This document shows positions 40,753 to 50,800 of a DNA stretch of 64,000 bases, in pieces. Source of the DNA: Gemmata palustris (GTDB taxonomy: Bacteria > Planctomycetota > Planctomycetia > Gemmatales > Gemmataceae); contig NZ_JAGKQQ010000002.1 in the NCBI RefSeq assembly GCF_017939745.1, forward strand, positions 124,001 through 188,000. Direction: 5' to 3'. Below the pieces are notes generated by a model that saw nothing but the letters and a program-made list of their open reading frames with translations, had not been told where the DNA came from and did no database searches. Every line of letters begins with the position of its first letter. The first letter of the stretch is position 1. A program made the translations under genes and the position numbers.

Positions 40753-41078
40753 CGGTGGCGCTCCGTGGTTCCGGACGGTTTCGAGCCTCGCTGGGGTCGG
40801 GGAGAGGGCGACCTCACCATGAAACTACCAGATCCAACTAAAAATCGAAACATGTTACACATATTTGGTCTTCCGCGCCGACGGCGCCCGCGCGATCACG
40901 TCTCCGCGGGCGCCGGTCTCGGGCTTTGCGCGCAGGTTTCGCTACCGGTGCGAGCGACCTCTTTCGCACGGCGAGCGCCTCGCGATATTCGTTTCGGGAG
41001 GTCGGGGCCGCGAACGATCGGAGTTTTCTTGGCAGTTCGCGACGGCCCCACGCAACGAAGTTGTTCCCAAAAGGTGCC
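40753..41078. other. Intergenic region upstream of the kinase
   Basis: About 325 bases. The segment 40820-40870 is AT-rich (AAAAATCGAAACATG, CACATATTTGG) and probably carries the kinase promoter on the minus strand. Nothing else was recognised. Confidence 0.45.
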
Positions 41079-41924
41079 TTACGCCTTCACGAGCCGGAAG
41101 ACGGTGATTTCGGGACGCACGTTGAACCGCACTCGGAGTAGGTGCCCCAACCCGCGATTGATGTAGAGGGAGCGCCCGTCCCCGAGGTCGAACGCCCCCG
41201 ACGTGTAGCGCGTGTTCGATACGGGAAGTAGCGGCGGGGCCAGAAACGGCGGCTTGCACTGCCCGCCGTGCGTGTGCCCGGAGAGAACCCACCCCCGGTA
41301 CCGGCCCCAATCCACCGGGGAATCAACGGCGTCGGGGTTGTGGCACAACACAACGGCCGGTTCGTCCGCGGTCAAGCTCGGGAGCACGGCCGCGGGGCGG
41401 AAGTTCGGCCCCCACATGTCGTCCACGCCAACAATGCGAAGCCCCGCGACGACGTGGCTCGCGTTCCGCAACACGGTGATGCCCACATCCGTCAGCCGGC
41501 GCACGAGCTGCTCTGCGATCCGCGAATCGGACCAGCGCTCGCCGTAATCGTGGTTCCCCAGCACCGCGAACGTACCCAGCGGCGGCGCGGCGAGCGCCTC
41601 GAACACGCGCGCGACGTCCTCAATGCGTTCCGAGTTTCCCTGACTCATGAAATCGCCCGTGACAGCAACCAGATCGGGCTGCAGGGCGGACAGCTCCCGC
41701 AAACACGCCGCGAGGTAATCCGAATCGACGCGCGGGCACACGTGTAAATCGCTCACTTGCGCGAGCGTCTTGCCGTCCAGTTCCGGGGGCAGGTTGTGAA
41801 CCGGCATCTCGCGCCGCACGACCGTAACCCAGTGCGGCTCGATGCGCCAGGTCCACACCCCGACCCCCAGCGCCGCGGCGCCGAGTCCCAATACGAACCG
41901 GCGGCGCGTCAATCGAATTTTCAT
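41079..41924 (-). CDS. Metallophosphoesterase with Tat signal (YaeI-like)
   Basis: 281 residues from the ATG at 41924 (ribosome site GGAG); the frame continues to 41990. The N-terminus KIRLTRRRFVLGLGAAALG is a twin-arginine export signal. The calcineurin-like phosphoesterase motifs are in order: VSDLHVCPRVDSD (D-x-H), VTGDFMSQ (GD), LGNHDYGE (GNHD), VVLCHNPD (His) and SGHTHGGQCKPP (GHTH). The family binds two metal ions. YaeI-like members cleave phosphodiesters of lipids such as UDP-diacylglucosamine or cyclic nucleotides; the substrate here is unknown. It lies directly after the sugar kinase/pyrophosphorylase gene in the same orientation. Confidence 0.87.
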   Translation of the reverse strand: MKIRLTRRRFVLGLGAAALGVGVWTWRIEPHWVTVVRREMPVHNLPPELDGKTLAQVSDLHVCPRVDSDYLAACLRELSALQPDLVAVTGDFMSQGNSERIEDVARVFEALAAPPLGTFAVLGNHDYGERWSDSRIAEQLVRRLTDVGITVLRNASHVVAGLRIVGVDDMWGPNFRPAAVLPSLTADEPAVVLCHNPDAVDSPVDWGRYRGWVLSGHTHGGQCKPPFLAPPLLPVSNTRYTSGAFDLGDGRSLYINRGLGHLLRVRFNVRPEITVFRLVKA

Positions 41925-41991
41925 GGGCGCTCCATCGCTACTCGGGCCAGAAACGATCGCCCGATTTGTACTCGCCAGAAGACGGCTCATT

Positions 41992-44900
41992 CTACCCGCC
42001 CGCAGAAAACGCGCACAACTGCGATACGGTGTCGGCCGAGCCGTCGCGGAGCCAGCCGTCGAGTTGCGCCGGGTCTTTAAGCTGCTGCCCGCGTACCCGC
42101 GGAACCGCCACGAACCCGCAGCCCACGCCGTCCACCGCGGTCATGTCGCCCCACAGTTTCTCGAACTGGCACACCGGGTACACGTCCTCGTGCCCGTGCC
42201 CCCAGCGCTTCTTCACGTCCTTCAGCGTCACATAGGTCGGCAGGCGCGTCGCCATTTGGCTCACCGCAGCGCCCACGCGCACAGGGTCCGAAAGGTCGCT
42301 CCGCGTGAGACCGAAGAAGCTCAGAAGCCCGTCGATGTCCACCCAGGTTGTCAGCGAGTTGTAGTAGCTGAGGGTGAACTCTTCCTCTTCGCGCGGCATC
42401 GCCAGACCTTCGAGAATCCGCACCCGGCCGTTCACGCGCGCCAGTCCGCCCCCTCGATCCTCGAGCCGCCGACCGATCACCTCGAACGTGAGTTGCCGAC
42501 CCGATTCGAGGTGCAAACCCAGTATTGCCGGGTCGAGGTCGGCCCCGAGCGTGTCCACGTTGTGAACGAGGAGCGTTTTCAGTTGCGGGCGCTCGGCGAG
42601 CAAATCGCGCAGCACACCATTGCGGAGCAAATTGGGCACCTCGTACCAGTGACCGACCGGGTGCAGGCACTGGAGCGGCTCGTTGTCGGTATAGTCCGCG
42701 CCCTCCCCCGCTCCGCGCGCCCAGCCGATGAGCGCGGCGTGGGCGCTCTCGCGCACCCGTTGCTTGCGCTCGTCGAGCACCTGGTGCGCGGTTTCTTCCC
42801 ACGCGAACCGCAGGTCGCGTTCCATTGGCACCAATCGCAACCCCACGGACAGCCCGCGCGAAAGACGCACCGGTCCCGGGTAGCCGTAAGACCGATTTTC
42901 CTGAAGGTGCGCGGCAATGGGGTCGTGCGTGAGGTACCCCGTGGTGAAGACGTGCGGCACCGGCGCGCCGAACGTGTTCGAGGTGCGCTGGCTCTTCGCG
43001 AGGTGGATTTCGAGGAACGTGCGGTGGTGCCCGGCGAGTCGCGCGAACGGGTGCAGCGCCTTCACCACGCCCGCGCCCTGGGTCCACCGACTGCCCGCCC
43101 CGGCCGCCAGCGTCACCACCGCGACCTCCCCCGCGGCCAGCGCCGCGCGCCCGCGCGATTCGTGGGCCGCACTCAAACCGCCGCGTGCGTCCACCACGTC
43201 CCCCGCGCGCACGTCCTCCACAACGGTCGAAGCCGGGAGCCGGTTCAGCGCGAGGCCGATGAGTCCGCGGCGCAGGTCGGTGCGGATGCGCTCGTGCTGG
43301 TCGCGGTCGAAGCCGTTGGCGGTCAGCAGTTCGGTGATATTGCCACTCCGCGTCGGGGAGGTCGGCGCGCTCGGCAACATCCGGTCGAAGAGCGATTCCA
43401 CCAGCCCGGACAGATCGGGGTTTCGGCGGGCGGCCTGCCCCACGCGGTCGAGTTCCGCGCGCCGGGACGCGGGCACGGCGCGCGGGTCTTCGCGCAACCA
43501 GCGCGGCACCAGGAGTGCGTAGTACCCGCGCGGCAGCAACGCCTCATCGAGCGGAAGTAAGTCGGCGGTGGTGCCGTTCGGGTTGATCGCGAAGTCGTAA
43601 ACGACCGGTTCCATCGCGAACGGCAGGCTCGTTCGCAGCGCGTTCCGCAAGCGCCCCATTTCCGCACGCAGATAGGTTTGTGCTTCGCGCTTACGGTTCG
43701 GCGCGACCATGAACCCCATCCCGCCGCCGGACATGCCGCCGAGCATCCAGAAGCCCCAAAAATCCGTGCCGAATTGTGCCCGCGCGGACGCGATCAGCGC
43801 TTCCGTAAAGGCATTCGTCGCGGCCGGGATAACCGTTTGAATCGGCCCCGCGAAGTTCCGCGTGGTGGCGCCACCGAGTTGCTTCACATCGCCACTCTGG
43901 AGGTGAGACGCGATTTCGTCGAAGATCCCGAGCGCCTCCTGGCGCGCGGCCCACTCGCGCTCCTCGCGCAGCAGGTACTTTTCGGTGACCATCTCCAGAA
44001 CCGGGCCGACGTTCTGCGCCATTCCGCCGTGAACGAGTACCAGACTGTCTTCGAGGCGCTGGCGGGCTTCGGGCGACACGCGATCGGGGCCGAGGACCGT
44101 GTGGCGCGGGAGGAGCCGCCCGCGGCTGACGCCGAACTCCGGGTCGCCCTCCGCCGCGAAAGTGCCTTCGATGAGCTTGATCCCGGGCCACACCCCGCCC
44201 GAGTCCTGCCACCCACCACCCGACCCGCCGATCCACTCGCCCAGAATCGCGCGGGCGGCCACGAGCCGGCGCTCGGATTCCGTGAGCCCGCCCGTCAGCG
44301 CCTTCGCTTGCCCGGTCGCGCGCATACACACCGAAATGAGGGCCGCGAGCAAGTTCGTGGACACCGCGAGCCGCGAGCCCTTCGGGATGTCGTTCACAAC
44401 ACTTACGAGTTCGATGCCCAACCCCGGCCCGACTAACGCTTCGAGCACCTGCTTCAGTTCCTGGCGCACGCCCTCCAGCCCAGGCGGAATCAGACCCGAC
44501 GCGATGACCGCCGCTTTCAGCAGCCCCAAGTAGTCGCGTGCGAAGTCGAACACCTCGGCGAGCGACTTCACATCGGCCGCGGTGTCGAGATCGACGCTGA
44601 CGAGCCGCAGCACCGGTTCGTCGATCACGCGGAAGTACACCTCGATGGGCGGGCGCGGGTGCGCGTCGCGCCCGTTCACCCCGAGGTCGATTGACACGTT
44701 CAGAACGCGCGCGCCTTCGGGGTAGTCCATCCCGAGGAAAAAGATGTCGCTCCAGCACGAGTGCGAGAGGTCCATGCGCACCGGCGTGCGCTCGCGCAGC
44801 ACCGGGAACGCCCCGCCCGGGGTCGCTCGGGTGCGCAGTTCGGGGCGCACCCGCAGCGGGTGCTCATCGGCCGACCCGGTGCGGAACATCCACCGGTTAC

Positions 44901-45393
44901 CCGCAACCCCGCGGACGCTGGCGCGCACCTGATCCGCCAGTGTTTGGAACGCGAGCGCGTGGTGCGCCACGGCCAGCGCGCTACACACGGGATCGCTCGG
45001 CCCGCGGGCCTGTTCTTCGGCACGGAACAGGCGCACGGCCTCGTCGAAGCGCCGGGCCAACAGGCGCTCGACGCCGGCATAGGGGATGCGCCCGCTGGTG
45101 GGGAGTTCCGGGCGCGCGGGCAGGTGGAACCGGTCGATCGCGTAGAGGAAGAACAGCGCGCGCACGCGGTCGTAGAGGTTCGTGCTGGCGCGGCGGAACC
45201 GGTCGAGGGCGGCGCGCTCGGCGAGCAGTTCGGAATAACTCAGCTTGCGGCACGCGGCGGCCAGCGGCGTGTTCCGCACGGCGGGGTCAGAAGACGTGAT
45301 GATGTCGAGGAGCATACGTATCCGTGCGAAGATGGTGAGCCGCACCACGGTAGAATCGCGCCGGGGGCTGCCCCCGATTACGCGCTCCATCAT
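41992..45393 (-). CDS. Bifunctional fucokinase-like GHMP kinase fused to a UDPGP-type pyrophosphorylase
   Basis: A 1133-residue protein with two enzyme modules. The N-terminal half is a GHMP sugar kinase: substrate loop [14 protein letters not shown] at 203-216, [15 protein letters not shown] at 392-406 (a fucokinase hallmark), ATP loop [13 protein letters not shown] at 335-347, and third GHMP motif [14 protein letters not shown] at 550-563. The C-terminal third is a UDPGP family nucleotidyltransferase: [12 protein letters not shown] at 759-770, with Lys778 in KALHP and FLEIHL. It would phosphorylate a free sugar at C1 and convert the product to a nucleotide-sugar. Bacteroides Fkp and plant FKGP have the same two activities, but with the pyrophosphorylase first and of a different family. 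The start overlaps the galU-like stop (ATGA). The sugar is unknown. Confidence 0.8.
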   Translation of the reverse strand: MMERVIGGSPRRDSTVVRLTIFARIRMLLDIITSSDPAVRNTPLAAACRKLSYSELLAERAALDRFRRASTNLYDRVRALFFLYAIDRFHLPARPELPTSGRIPYAGVERLLARRFDEAVRLFRAEEQARGPSDPVCSALAVAHHALAFQTLADQVRASVRGVAGNRWMFRTGSADEHPLRVRPELRTRATPGGAFPVLRERTPVRMDLSHSCWSDIFFLGMDYPEGARVLNVSIDLGVNGRDAHPRPPIEVYFRVIDEPVLRLVSVDLDTAADVKSLAEVFDFARDYLGLLKAAVIASGLIPPGLEGVRQELKQVLEALVGPGLGIELVSVVNDIPKGSRLAVSTNLLAALISVCMRATGQAKALTGGLTESERRLVAARAILGEWIGGSGGGWQDSGGVWPGIKLIEGTFAAEGDPEFGVSRGRLLPRHTVLGPDRVSPEARQRLEDSLVLVHGGMAQNVGPVLEMVTEKYLLREEREWAARQEALGIFDEIASHLQSGDVKQLGGATTRNFAGPIQTVIPAATNAFTEALIASARAQFGTDFWGFWMLGGMSGGGMGFMVAPNRKREAQTYLRAEMGRLRNALRTSLPFAMEPVVYDFAINPNGTTADLLPLDEALLPRGYYALLVPRWLREDPRAVPASRRAELDRVGQAARRNPDLSGLVESLFDRMLPSAPTSPTRSGNITELLTANGFDRDQHERIRTDLRRGLIGLALNRLPASTVVEDVRAGDVVDARGGLSAAHESRGRAALAAGEVAVVTLAAGAGSRWTQGAGVVKALHPFARLAGHHRTFLEIHLAKSQRTSNTFGAPVPHVFTTGYLTHDPIAAHLQENRSYGYPGPVRLSRGLSVGLRLVPMERDLRFAWEETAHQVLDERKQRVRESAHAALIGWARGAGEGADYTDNEPLQCLHPVGHWYEVPNLLRNGVLRDLLAERPQLKTLLVHNVDTLGADLDPAILGLHLESGRQLTFEVIGRRLEDRGGGLARVNGRVRILEGLAMPREEEEFTLSYYNSLTTWVDIDGLLSFFGLTRSDLSDPVRVGAAVSQMATRLPTYVTLKDVKKRWGHGHEDVYPVCQFEKLWGDMTAVDGVGCGFVAVPRVRGQQLKDPAQLDGWLRDGSADTVSQLCAFSAGG

Positions 45394-46244
45394 TCGGCGG
45401 CGCCGTTCCGCTGGGCGAGGAGTTCGACGATTTGGGCCAGGATCTTCTCGCGGTCCACACCGTCGAGGGCCAGCGCGAGTTGGGCCGTGAGCAGCCCGTA
45501 CTTCAGTCCAATGTTGTGTCGCTGACCGGCCACTTCGAGTGCGAGGTAACGCTCGCGTCGGGCGAGTTCAGCGAGTGTGGACGACAGATCGAGCGGGCGC
45601 CCGCCGCGGTCCAGTGCCGCTTGTTCAGCGAGGATGTCCATCACCAGCGGTGTGAACACGTGAATGCCGAAGAAGCACAAATAGAAGCCGGCCCGCACCC
45701 CGGGCACGGAGAGCACCTGTTCGGCCTCGCTGGGCGTGGGTTTTTCGAGAACGTGCTGAATTTCGTAGAGATCCGGGCGCAGCGCGACCCGGCGCCCGCC
45801 CACGGTCCCGTAGAACCGCAGCACGCTCTCGCGCGTGGGCTGCACCGCCGACACCGCGCACCCTTCCGCCCGCGCCAGGTCCGCCACTTGCCGCGCGGAC
45901 CGCGTCGCGCCGCGAGCCACATACAGGTGGTCGCTGACGAGGTGAAGGAACGGCTGGCCCGCGGTAAACGCGCGCGCGAGCAGCACCGCGTGCCCGTAGC
46001 CGAGCGGTTCGGGCTGCGTGACGAAGGTGAGTAGCGGCGCGTGTGGCCCGGCCGCGGCTCGGTAGACCGATTCATCACCCGGGGCGATCACCAGACAGAC
46101 GGCCTCGGCCCCGGCACCTACGACTTCGTCGAGGACGATCTCCAGCGCCTTTTTCTCGACGCCGTCCCGATCGACCAGCGTTTGAACGGGCAACGCGCGC
46201 TGCCCGCGCCCGGCGGTAGTAATGACCGCCCTGGTGATTTTCAT
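45390..46244 (-). CDS. GalU-like sugar-1-phosphate nucleotidyltransferase
   Basis: 284 residues from the ATG at 46244; the open frame upstream to 46451 is not protein-like. The nucleotide-binding start is [20 protein letters not shown], in which the common GxGTRxLP is changed to [16 protein letters not shown] occupies the position of the metal-binding Asp, followed by [18 protein letters not shown] and FFGIHVFTP as in GalU/glucose-1-phosphate uridylyltransferases. It probably makes a UDP- or dTDP-sugar. The stop overlaps the start of the kinase/UDPGP fusion by four bases, so the two form an operon of three nucleotide-sugar activities. Confidence 0.77.
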   Translation of the reverse strand: MKITRAVITTAGRGQRALPVQTLVDRDGVEKKALEIVLDEVVGAGAEAVCLVIAPGDESVYRAAAGPHAPLLTFVTQPEPLGYGHAVLLARAFTAGQPFLHLVSDHLYVARGATRSARQVADLARAEGCAVSAVQPTRESVLRFYGTVGGRRVALRPDLYEIQHVLEKPTPSEAEQVLSVPGVRAGFYLCFFGIHVFTPLVMDILAEQAALDRGGRPLDLSSTLAELARRERYLALEVAGQRHNIGLKYGLLTAQLALALDGVDREKILAQIVELLAQRNGAAE

Positions 46245-46331
46245 CGTACCGCACTCGCCGAATGAGGAAACGCCCGCGACGGGTAGGAATAGGCAATGAG
46301 AACCGAGAAAGGAAGGGCCGCGCCGGGCGGT

Positions 46332-46363
46332 CGCATAACGGGCCGCGTCACGCACGTTATGCG
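46332..46363. promoter_or_regulatory. Nine-base inverted repeat, possible operator
   Basis: CGCATAACG at 46332-46340 is exactly inverted as CGTTATGCG at 46355-46363, between the divergent GalU-like and EF-hand genes. Its position fits a regulator site, but nothing else supports it. Confidence 0.3.
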
Positions 46364-46429
46364 GGCACCTGTTGAACCGTCCGCCCCCGCGCTGCGTACT
46401 GGAACCGTCGCGCCTCACGAGGGCATCCG

Positions 46430-46768
46430 ATGGGCGAACTGCGGCCGGCAAACGTGATCGCGTTCGGGTTGTTGGGGCTGTTCGTAGCGGCGCTCGTTGT
46501 GACCGGAATTGTCAAGGCCCGGCGCGGGGGCGAGCACGCCAACCGCGAGGAGGAGCGCCGCCCGCGCTCGATGGCGGCCGAGGGTGATCCGGCCCTCACG
46601 GACTGGTTCCGAAACATGGACCGGAACACCGACGGGAAGCTCACGCGAGCCGAATTCATCGGGACCAATGAGCAGTTCAAGCGGATCGACACGGACGGCA
46701 ACGGCGAAATCTCGCCCGCCGAAGCCCGCGCCGCGGACGACTGGTTCCGCCACCTCGTGCCCAACTGA
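46430..46768 (+). CDS. Membrane-anchored EF-hand protein
   Basis: 112 residues. A membrane helix at about 8-28 (VIAFGLLGLFVAALVVTGIV) is followed by a basic/acidic linker and two calcium-binding loops, DRNTDGKLTRAEF near residue 64 and DTDGNGEISPAEA near 88. Both have Asp, Asn or Asp, Asp, and Glu or Ala-Glu at the right positions. It probably binds calcium outside the cytoplasm. The partner is unknown. It is divergent from the nucleotide-sugar operon. Confidence 0.8.
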   Translation: MGELRPANVIAFGLLGLFVAALVVTGIVKARRGGEHANREEERRPRSMAAEGDPALTDWFRNMDRNTDGKLTRAEFIGTNEQFKRIDTDGNGEISPAEARAADDWFRHLVPN

Positions 46769-47159
46769 TACGGGCATTGCGAACCATTCTCGCTTACCGC
46801 ATTCGTGCGCACGATCCGCTCGCTCCGCGAGCCTTTGCCCCGGCGCTTGCATCGGCCAGCGGTCCGGGTATCGTGTGAACCTGTTCTCGTGGTCGGTTTA
46901 GCTCGCTGCGTTGCAGCGGGACGATGTTGCGTCGTCCGAGCAGATTGTGCCCTTACGACACGAGGATCGCTTTTTCCGGCCCGCTTGGGGTTCCGTTCAA
47001 ACTAACGTTGGAACAGCCGGCCCCAACCCCGCCCGTCGGGGTTGTGTTCAAACGCCAGTTTAAACGGAACCCCGGCGGGCCGGTGAGCGCTCCGCGTTCC
47101 GGGTCGGAAGTAAACGCCACGGGAACACGGCCCGATTCCGGCGGAACACGGACGTTCCG
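46769..47159. other. Intergenic region with an imperfect long inverted repeat
   Basis: About 390 bases. A hairpin GCTCGC/GCGAGC follows the EF-hand gene at 46816-46830. Further on lies the inverted repeat listed separately (46976-47083). No gene was recognised. Confidence 0.45.
46976..47083. repeat. Imperfect inverted repeat of about 26 bases
   Basis: CCGGCCCGCTTGGGGTTCCG (46976-46995) plus TTCAAAC pairs with GTTTAAACGGAACCCCGGCGGGCCGG (47058-47083), with one two-base difference and one mismatch. Inside the loop is a second hairpin, CAACCCC/GGGGTTG (47023-47043). It could be a 3'-end structure for either gene or the remains of a small mobile repeat. Confidence 0.5.
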
Positions 47160-47594
47160 CTACTCCACGGGCGCTGGCGCGGGCACCAGTTGCACGTCGG
47201 CCAAATCGAGCTTGCGCCCGTCTTCCGATCGCAGTTCTAGCTGAACGCGCTTTCCCTTCTTGCGGTCCACGAGCGCGAACTCGGACTCCCCGCACCCCCA
47301 CTGCCCCAGTGCGACCAACACGAGCAGTAGCCCCCTCCCCTTCTCCGTAAGCACGTACTCCTTGTATGCACTCCCGTCGGACGCGGGGACCATTTCCAGC
47401 ACCCCGTCGGCGACCAGTTTCTTGAGCCGCACCGTGAGGATGTTCTTCGCCACACCCAGGCTCGTCTGGAACTCCCCGAACCGCTTCTTCCCGGTAAACG
47501 CATCCCGCACAATCAACAGCGCCCACCAGTCGCCCACCGTGTCCAACGACCGCGCAATCGGGCACTCCTCCTTCGCGAAACTCGTGCGTTTCAT
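47160..47594 (-). CDS. HxlR-family transcriptional regulator
   Basis: 144 residues. The start is ATG 47594, fixed by the ribosome site GGAGGGAG just upstream. A longer frame to 47639 would run through the operator. CPIARSLDTVGDWWALLIVR near residue 12 is the HxlR hallmark, with the conserved Cys that can serve as a redox or aldehyde sensor. The winged helix-turn-helix follows (RFGEFQTSLGVAKNILTVRL, KKLVADGVLEMV, YVLTEKGRGL). The C-terminal 45 residues extend beyond the usual 110-residue family length. The promoter and two matching palindromes just upstream suggest autoregulation. Confidence 0.9.
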   Translation of the reverse strand: MKRTSFAKEECPIARSLDTVGDWWALLIVRDAFTGKKRFGEFQTSLGVAKNILTVRLKKLVADGVLEMVPASDGSAYKEYVLTEKGRGLLLVLVALGQWGCGESEFALVDRKKGKRVQLELRSEDGRKLDLADVQLVPAPAPVE

Positions 47595-47618
47595 GGCTCC
47601 CTCCGAATATTCCGAGCT

Positions 47619-47635
47619 GGTTGCAAGATGCAACC
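47619..47635. promoter_or_regulatory. Operator 1 for the HxlR regulator
   Basis: The perfect palindrome GGTTGCAAGATGCAACC (7-bp arms, three-base centre) lies just downstream of the -10 box on the minus strand, between promoter and start codon. It shares GTTGCAA-N3-GCAACC with operator 2. Confidence 0.6.
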
Positions 47636-47643
47636 ACACTTTC

Positions 47644-47672
47644 AGTATACCTCGTTAAGTTGCAAATCGCAA
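47644..47672 (-). promoter_or_regulatory. Sigma-70-like promoter of the HxlR gene
   Basis: On the minus strand, TTGCGA (47672-47667), a 17-base spacer and TATACT (47649-47644). The -35 falls inside operator 2, and the expected transcription start falls at the edge of operator 1. Confidence 0.6.
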
Positions 47673-47674
47673 CC
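47659..47674. promoter_or_regulatory. Operator 2 for the HxlR regulator
   Basis: GTTGCAAATCGCAACC, with GTTGC/GCAAC arms. It matches operator 1 at the outer bases and overlaps the -35 box of the HxlR promoter. The centres of the two operators are about 39 bases apart, close to four helical turns, so two dimers would bind on the same face of the DNA. Confidence 0.6.
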
Positions 47675-47781
47675 ACTAACGAGGAAAGAAGCCATGACCG
47701 CCTTTAACCTGTTGCGTCCTGCCGGGCGTAGGGCCGCATTTTACCCAGTCTAAACGGCCATACTTTTTCGTTCGGATACTC

Positions 47782-47809
47782 TTGACAGCGTGATGGGGCC
47801 GGGTATAGC
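47782..47809 (+). promoter_or_regulatory. Promoter of the multiheme cytochrome gene
   Basis: TTGACA at 47782-47787, a 16-base spacer and TATAGC at 47804-47809, placed 45 bases before the ATG. No HxlR-type palindrome overlaps it. Confidence 0.6.
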
Positions 47810-47854
47810 CGCCGGTTCTCTGCGCTATCCGCGGATTATCGGGGGGAGTTCCGC

Positions 47855-50800
47855 ATGGACGCGGTCGATACACCGGTTCCAGGTCGCTATCCGCACCGCC
47901 GCGCTCGCCGCGCGGCGCTCCGGGCACTCGTGATGTTCCTGCCGCTCGCGTGCGTACTCACGCTGTGCGCGGTGGTCGCCTACGCCAACCAGCCGCCCGC
48001 GGTCAGCGCGCCCAAGTCGGCGGTACTCCCGGCCGCCGGGGACGGTACCCGCGACCCCAAGAACCCCGAGTGGTCCACGGACCCGGCCGACCCGTTCCCG
48101 ATGCCCCCGGAACTCGCCAACGTCGAGCTGATGAAGCAGACGCACGAAGAGGCCTACGCCAAGTCCGCCGGGTGCATGGTGTGCCACAAGGGGGTCGGCG
48201 ACCCGCACGGCAAGGACACGCTCCGCATCGGCTGCACCGACTGCCACGGCGGGGACGCCTCGTGTACCGACAAGAACAAGGCGCACGTCCTGCCGAAGAT
48301 GCCCCAGTTCTGGACCAGCACCGCCAACCCGGTGCGGTCCTACACGCTGCTCAACAACGAATCGCCCGCGTTCGTCCGGTTCATCAACCCCGGCGATTTC
48401 CGCATCGCGCACATCAGTTGCGGTACCAGCGGGTGCCACCCCAAAGAGGTGCAAACGAACCGCAAGCAGATCATGAACACGGGCTGCATGTTGCTCGGGG
48501 CCGCGGCGTACAACAACGGCACGCTCCCGGTGAAGCGCTCGATCATCGGCGAGGCCTACGGCATGAACGGCGCCCCGCTGATGCTCAAAACGTACCCGCC
48601 GCCCACGCCGGAAGAAGAGAAGCGCGGGGTGGTGGCCCAACTCGTGCCGCTCCCGCGGTTCGAGATGAGCCAGCCCGGTAACGTGCTGCGGATCTTCGAG
48701 CCGGGCGGCCGGTTCCTGCCCGAAATCGGCATCCCGGAAATGAAAGACGAGCCGGGGCGCACGCGCGTCCGGCTCAGCCTCCGCGGGCTGGGCACCAGCA
48801 ACCGGACCGACCCCGTGCTCGTGAGCGCGAACAAGACGCGCCTCTTCGACCCCACGCTGAACTTCCTGGGCACCAACGACAACCCCGGCGACTACCGCAG
48901 CAGCGGGTGCTCGGCGTGCCACGTGGCCTACGCGAACGACCGGTCCCCGGTCCACTCCGGGCCGTTCGCCAAGTACGGCAACCGCGGGACCAGTTTCAGC
49001 GACGACCCGACCATTCCGAAGAACGAACCGGGCCACCCGATCGAGCACAAGTTCACCAACTCGATCCCGACCAGCCAGTGCATGGTGTGCCACATCCACC
49101 CCGGCACCACGGTCATGAACAGTTACATCGGGTACATGTGGTACGACGAGGAGTCGGACGGGAAACACATGTACCCGGCGAAGCAGAAGAACCCGACGTC
49201 GGAAGAACTGATCCGCTCGATGCTGCGGAACCCGAACGAGTCCGCGGCGCGCGGGCACCTGTCCGATCCGCAGTTCACCGCGGACCTCGTGAACCTGAAC
49301 CCGCACTTATCGAAGAACCACTTCGCGGACTTTCACAGCCACGGCTGGGCGTTCCGCGCGGTGTTCAAGAAGGACAAGAAGGGCAACTACATCGACCACG
49401 CCGGCGGGTTCGTCGGTCCGCCCACCGCGGAGAAGATGGCCGCGGGCGTCGACTGGCCGAACCAGGCCCGCAAGTTCCACCAGGACACGAAGTTCCCGGA
49501 CCCGAAGACCGGCTCGCAGGCCGCTCGGGAAGCCGAAACCAAGCTCAACGACTCGTGTCGCGCCGGGAAGCCCGTTCACATGATGGACATCCACATGGAG
49601 AAGGGGATGCACTGCGTGGACTGCCACTTCTCGCAGGACATGCACGGCAACAACCGGCTCCACATGGAGGTGCGGGCCGCGATCGAGATCCAGTGCGTGG
49701 ACTGCCACGGCACCGCGGGCACCCACGCCACGCTGAAGACGTCCGGCCCCGCGAGCTACACCTCCGCGCCCGACGGGAAGGGGCGGAACCTGCTCGCCAT
49801 GAAGACGCCGTTCGGCACACCGCGGTTCGAGATCCGCGAGGCCCCGGACGGCACCAAGCGCTATTTCCAGAACTCCAGTGTCGAGAAGGGACTGCAGTGG
49901 GAACTGGTGCAGACGAAGGACACCATTACAAAGGGCCACGCTCGGTACAACGAGAAGGCCGCGCTTGCGAAGACCGTCCGCGTCGATAAGGCCAGCGGCA
50001 AAATGGTGTGGGGCGACTTGCCCGCCGACGGCGCGAGCTGTGCCCACTCCAACGACAACATGAGCTGCATGACGTGCCACTCGGCCTGGAACCCGAGCTG
50101 CTTCGGGTGCCACTTACCGCAGCGGGCCAACATGAAGATGCCGACGCTCCACGCGGACGGGGGCGTGCAGCGGAACTACACCGCGTACAACTTCCAGACG
50201 CTGCGGGACTGCACGTACATGCTCGCCCGCGACGGCGACGTGACGGGCAACAAGATCAACCCGGCCCGGTCCAGTTGCGCGATCCACGTGGGGTCGCACA
50301 ACGGGAACCGCGAGGGGATCTACGTACAGCAGCCGACGATCTCGGCCGAGGGCTTCGGCGGCATCGCGTTCAGCACGAACGTGCCGCACACGGTCCGCGG
50401 GCGCGGGGTGGGCGAGACCAAGCAGTGCAGCGACTGCCACCTCTCGAAGAAGAACGACAACAACGCGTGGATGGCCCAGTTGCTCATGCACGGCACCGGG
50501 TTCATGAACTTCGTCGGCAAGTACGCCTGGGTCGGGGCCGGCGAGGAGGGACTGTTCGCGGTGCAGGTGACGGAAAGCACCGAGCCCCAAGCGGTGTTCG
50601 GCAGCGACATGCACTACTACGCCTACCCGGACAACTACAAGAAGCACGCCGAGAAGGGCGGGCTCTTGAAGAACGCGCACGAGCACCCGGGGCGCGACAT
50701 CGCGACCGGTGCGAGCCGGCCGTTCAAGAAGTCCGAGGTGCTGATGGTGCAGAACCGCGGGGAGTACCTGTACGCCGCGTGCGGCGAGGGCGGGGTCCGC

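Noticed and set aside
39784-41166. Plus-strand frame of 460 residues opposite the kinase
   Set aside because: Shadow frame; the minus-strand kinase has all catalytic motifs.
41842-43560. Plus-strand frame of 572 residues opposite the GHMP/UDPGP gene
   Set aside because: Arg/Pro-rich shadow without a domain.
47825-49306. Minus-strand open frame of 493 residues opposite the cytochrome gene
   Set aside because: Its composition (Arg, Val, His) is that of a high-GC shadow frame. It has no domain, and the opposite strand has ten haem motifs.
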